DNA from: Bacteroidota bacterium
GTDB taxonomy: Bacteria; Bacteroidota; Bacteroidia; NS11-12g; UBA9320
Direction: 5' to 3'
DNA length: 64,000 nucleotides
Assembly (NCBI GenBank): GCA_002746305.1
Contig: NVWV01000006.1
Coordinates: forward strand, 62,001 to 126,000
Part shown: piece after piece, positions 62,462 through 64,000 of the stretch
Position numbering within the stretch: the first letter of the stretch is position 1
How the letters are laid out: the number at the start of each line of letters is the position of its first letter
The notes under the pieces: generated by a model
Databases searched by the model: none
The model's input: the letters and a program-made list of their open reading frames with translations, nothing else
Told to the model about the DNA's origin: nothing
Made by a program: the position numbers and the translations under genes

Positions 62462-63466
62462 GTGATAGAAACAGACATCATAATAATAGGTGCAGGCCCT
62501 ACTGGCTTGTTTGCTATTTTCGAAGCAGGACTCCTTAAGCTAAAATGCCATTTGATAGACTATCTTCCTCAGCCCGGAGGACAATTGGCAGAAATATATC
62601 CGAAGAAGCCCATCTACGATATCCCTGGATTTCCAAGCATTTTAGCAGGTGAGTTAATTGACAATTTGATGGAACAAGTCAAGCCATTTAATCCAGGTTT
62701 CACCTTAGGAGAACGAGCAGAAAGCATAGAAAAAACAGACGATGGTCAGTTTATAGTAACTACCAATAGGGGAACAGCTCATAAAGCTCCTAATATTCTT
62801 ATTGCAGGTGGTTTAGGATGCTTTGCCCCTCGTAAACCCGAACTGGAAAATCTTGAGAAATTTGAAGATCATGGAATAGACTATATCATTAAAGATCCTG
62901 AGAAATTTAGAGATAAGAAAGTTGTAATTGCTGGTGGAGGAGACAGTGCCTTAGATTGGACCGTATTCTTAGCTGATGTTGCTAGTGAAGTAACCTTGGT
63001 TCACAGACGTAAAGCATTTAGAGGAGCTCTTGACTCAGTAGAAAAAGTAGAAAATCTTGATAAATCTGGAGGCATAAAATTGATTACCGAAGCTCAAATA
63101 TCAGCTTTAGAAGGTAGCGATGAACTGAATAAAGTAGTAGTTACCGAAAACAATGGGACTGTACACGAAATAGAAGCGGATAACTTCATTCCTCTATTTG
63201 GGCTAAGCCCAAAACTAGGTCCAATAAAAGATTGGGGACTGGACTTAGGAAAAGAGGCCATCCTTGTAAATACTGTAGATTATTCTACTAACGTACCCGG
63301 AATATTTGCTATTGGGGATATCAATCAGTACGAAGGCAAATTAAAACTAATCCTTTGTGGTTTTCATGAGGCCACTATTTCGATACAAGCGTGCTACAAA
63401 CGAATCTTCCCTGACAAAAAACTAGTGTTGAAATATACAACTGTAATGGGGGCTCCTGGATCATAA
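62462..63466 (+). CDS. Ferredoxin/flavodoxin-NADP reductase (thioredoxin-reductase-like)
   Basis: FAD/NAD(P)-binding flavoprotein of the YumC-like ferredoxin-NADP reductase group. FAD motif IIIGAGPTGLFAIFEAG, the QPGGQLAEIYPKKPIYDIPGFP segment typical of this class, NADP motif VVIAGGGDSALDWTVF and the C-terminal FAIGDINQYEGKLKLI are present. No redox CxxC pair, which separates it from thioredoxin reductase. The frame opens 16 codons earlier inside the promoter; GTG at 62462 is the real start (about 334 residues). Confidence 0.92.
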   Translation: MIETDIIIIGAGPTGLFAIFEAGLLKLKCHLIDYLPQPGGQLAEIYPKKPIYDIPGFPSILAGELIDNLMEQVKPFNPGFTLGERAESIEKTDDGQFIVTTNRGTAHKAPNILIAGGLGCFAPRKPELENLEKFEDHGIDYIIKDPEKFRDKKVVIAGGGDSALDWTVFLADVASEVTLVHRRKAFRGALDSVEKVENLDKSGGIKLITEAQISALEGSDELNKVVVTENNGTVHEIEADNFIPLFGLSPKLGPIKDWGLDLGKEAILVNTVDYSTNVPGIFAIGDINQYEGKLKLILCGFHEATISIQACYKRIFPDKKLVLKYTTVMGAPGS

Positions 63467-63492
63467 TTAACCATTTACAACTCATCATTATT

Positions 63493-63828
63493 TTGAAGAT
63501 TTATCACAACAACAGATGCTCCAAAAGCAGACAATGTTTAGCCCTTATCCCACAAGATGGAGTTGAAATTATTGACTACATTAATAATCCGTTGACCAAA
63601 GAAGAACTAACTGCTCTGCTGGCCAAAATGGAGATTCAATCATCTGAACTTATTCGAAAAGGGGAAGCGATCTGGAAAGAAAACTACAAAGGCAAAACAA
63701 TGAGCGAAGAAGAATACATAGATGCTATGGTAGCTCACCCAAAACTCATCCAACGCCCAATCGTAGAAATGGAAGACAAGGCTTTGGTTTGTAGACCACC
63801 CGAATTGGTGTTGGATTATTTAAAATAA
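63493..63828 (+). CDS. ArsC/Spx-family arsenate reductase-like protein
   Basis: A 111-residue thioredoxin-fold protein. It begins MKIYHNNRCSKSRQCL with the catalytic Cys9 in the NRCSKSR loop, then LIRKGE (Arg of the ArsC anion site) and RPIV ... VCRPPE near the end, both as in glutathione-dependent ArsC. The start is TTG, 26 bases after the reductase gene, so cotranscription is likely. The true role may be general thiol reduction (YfgD-type) rather than arsenate resistance; no other ars gene is nearby. Confidence 0.85.
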   Translation: MKIYHNNRCSKSRQCLALIPQDGVEIIDYINNPLTKEELTALLAKMEIQSSELIRKGEAIWKENYKGKTMSEEEYIDAMVAHPKLIQRPIVEMEDKALVCRPPELVLDYLK

Positions 63829-63875
63829 GACCAAAACCTAGTTTTACAGATATGCACCTTGTGCTATCAGTAACT

Positions 63876-63883
63876 TATCTTTG
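63876..63883 (+). promoter_or_regulatory. -7 box of the last lipoprotein gene
   Basis: TATCTTTG, a perfect TAnnTTTG, 26 bases before the ATG at 63910. Confidence 0.5.
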
Positions 63884-63909
63884 TTGTGTTACGTACTACA
63901 AACACCAAC

Positions 63910-64000
63910 ATGAAGTTTACTATTATCTCTGTTTTTATTTTTGTACTGCTTTTAAGTTGCACAAGTAAGAATGATTCCGATTCCTCTAATGATAAAGGGT
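63910..64000 (+). CDS. Lipoprotein, N-terminal fragment (cut by window end)
   Basis: Only the first 30 codons are inside the window. They encode a lipoprotein signal with the lipobox LLSC (Cys at 17) followed by a Ser/Asp-rich linker. Nothing can be said of the mature domain. Confidence 0.7.
   Translation, partial: MKFTIISVFIFVLLLSCTSKNDSDSSNDKG

Overview
This AT-rich chromosomal window comes from a Bacteroidota bacterium, probably a gliding or surface-living marine-type member (Flavobacteriia/Cytophagia-like; the exact order cannot be fixed from sequence alone). The evidence is gldE-gldD beside mutY-ssb, a PorT/SprT-type gene beside the menaquinone methyltransferase gene, several secreted proteins with type IX secretion (T9SS) C-terminal sorting domains, many short-signal lipoproteins, and promoter -7 boxes of the Bacteroidota form TAnnTTTG. 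Most starts lack a Shine-Dalgarno sequence, and GTG or TTG starts are common. No rRNA, tRNA, CRISPR array or insertion sequence was recognised.

Layout. 0-3.6 kb: mutY, ssb, gldE, gldD (+). 3.6-10 kb: a tightly overlapped minus-strand operon read as menG/ubiE, porT, tgt, a four-helix-bundle gene, lptG, truB, ribF and an M23 peptidase. 10.2-13 kb: ysxC, an acetyltransferase and a phospholipase-D-like lipoprotein. 13-17.5 kb: two divergent T9SS cargo genes, an M1 metallopeptidase and a gingipain-fold-like protein lacking the usual catalytic motif. 17.5-23.7 kb: an LtaS-like membrane sulfatase-fold enzyme, an FAD oxidoreductase, a lipoprotein, a porin and an OmpA-type protein. 23.7-24.3 kb: a gene-free stretch between two minus-strand terminators, a candidate small-RNA locus. 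24.3-28.8 kb: ilvE, a hypothetical gene, a decayed response-regulator receiver and an unrecognised 804-residue protein. 28.8-32.2 kb: an ECF sigma/anti-sigma locus flanked by two outer-membrane protein genes. 32.3-47.6 kb: the complete-looking dcw cell-division and peptidoglycan cluster (mraZ to ftsZ, 13 genes, minus strand), lacking murF and ddl. 48-54.8 kb: an accessory stretch with lipoproteins, two DNA-repair-like genes, a MosA/Fic (mobile mystery protein A/B) module and a MerR regulator with a Cys-rich lipoprotein. 54.8-64 kb: a T9SS protein, rpsO-pnp, a vWA membrane protein, ferredoxin/flavodoxin-NADP reductase, an ArsC-family protein and the start of a lipoprotein gene.

The clearest new regulatory picture is the ECF locus. 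The motif TGTAAC, exactly 14 bases, then TTCTATTTA occurs three times, in front of the sigma gene, the divergent outer-membrane gene and the downstream outer-membrane gene, defining a small self-contained regulon. A second is a set of three 32-bp-phased repeats over the promoter of the MosA/Fic module. A third is a triple TGGGA array (10-bp period) upstream of mraZ, matching the known MraZ autorepressor site. Several genes (menG, an FAD oxidase, the NADP reductase, the vWA gene, ysxC, the sigma gene) start only 4-12 bases after the -7 or equivalent promoter box, implying leaderless or nearly leaderless mRNAs.
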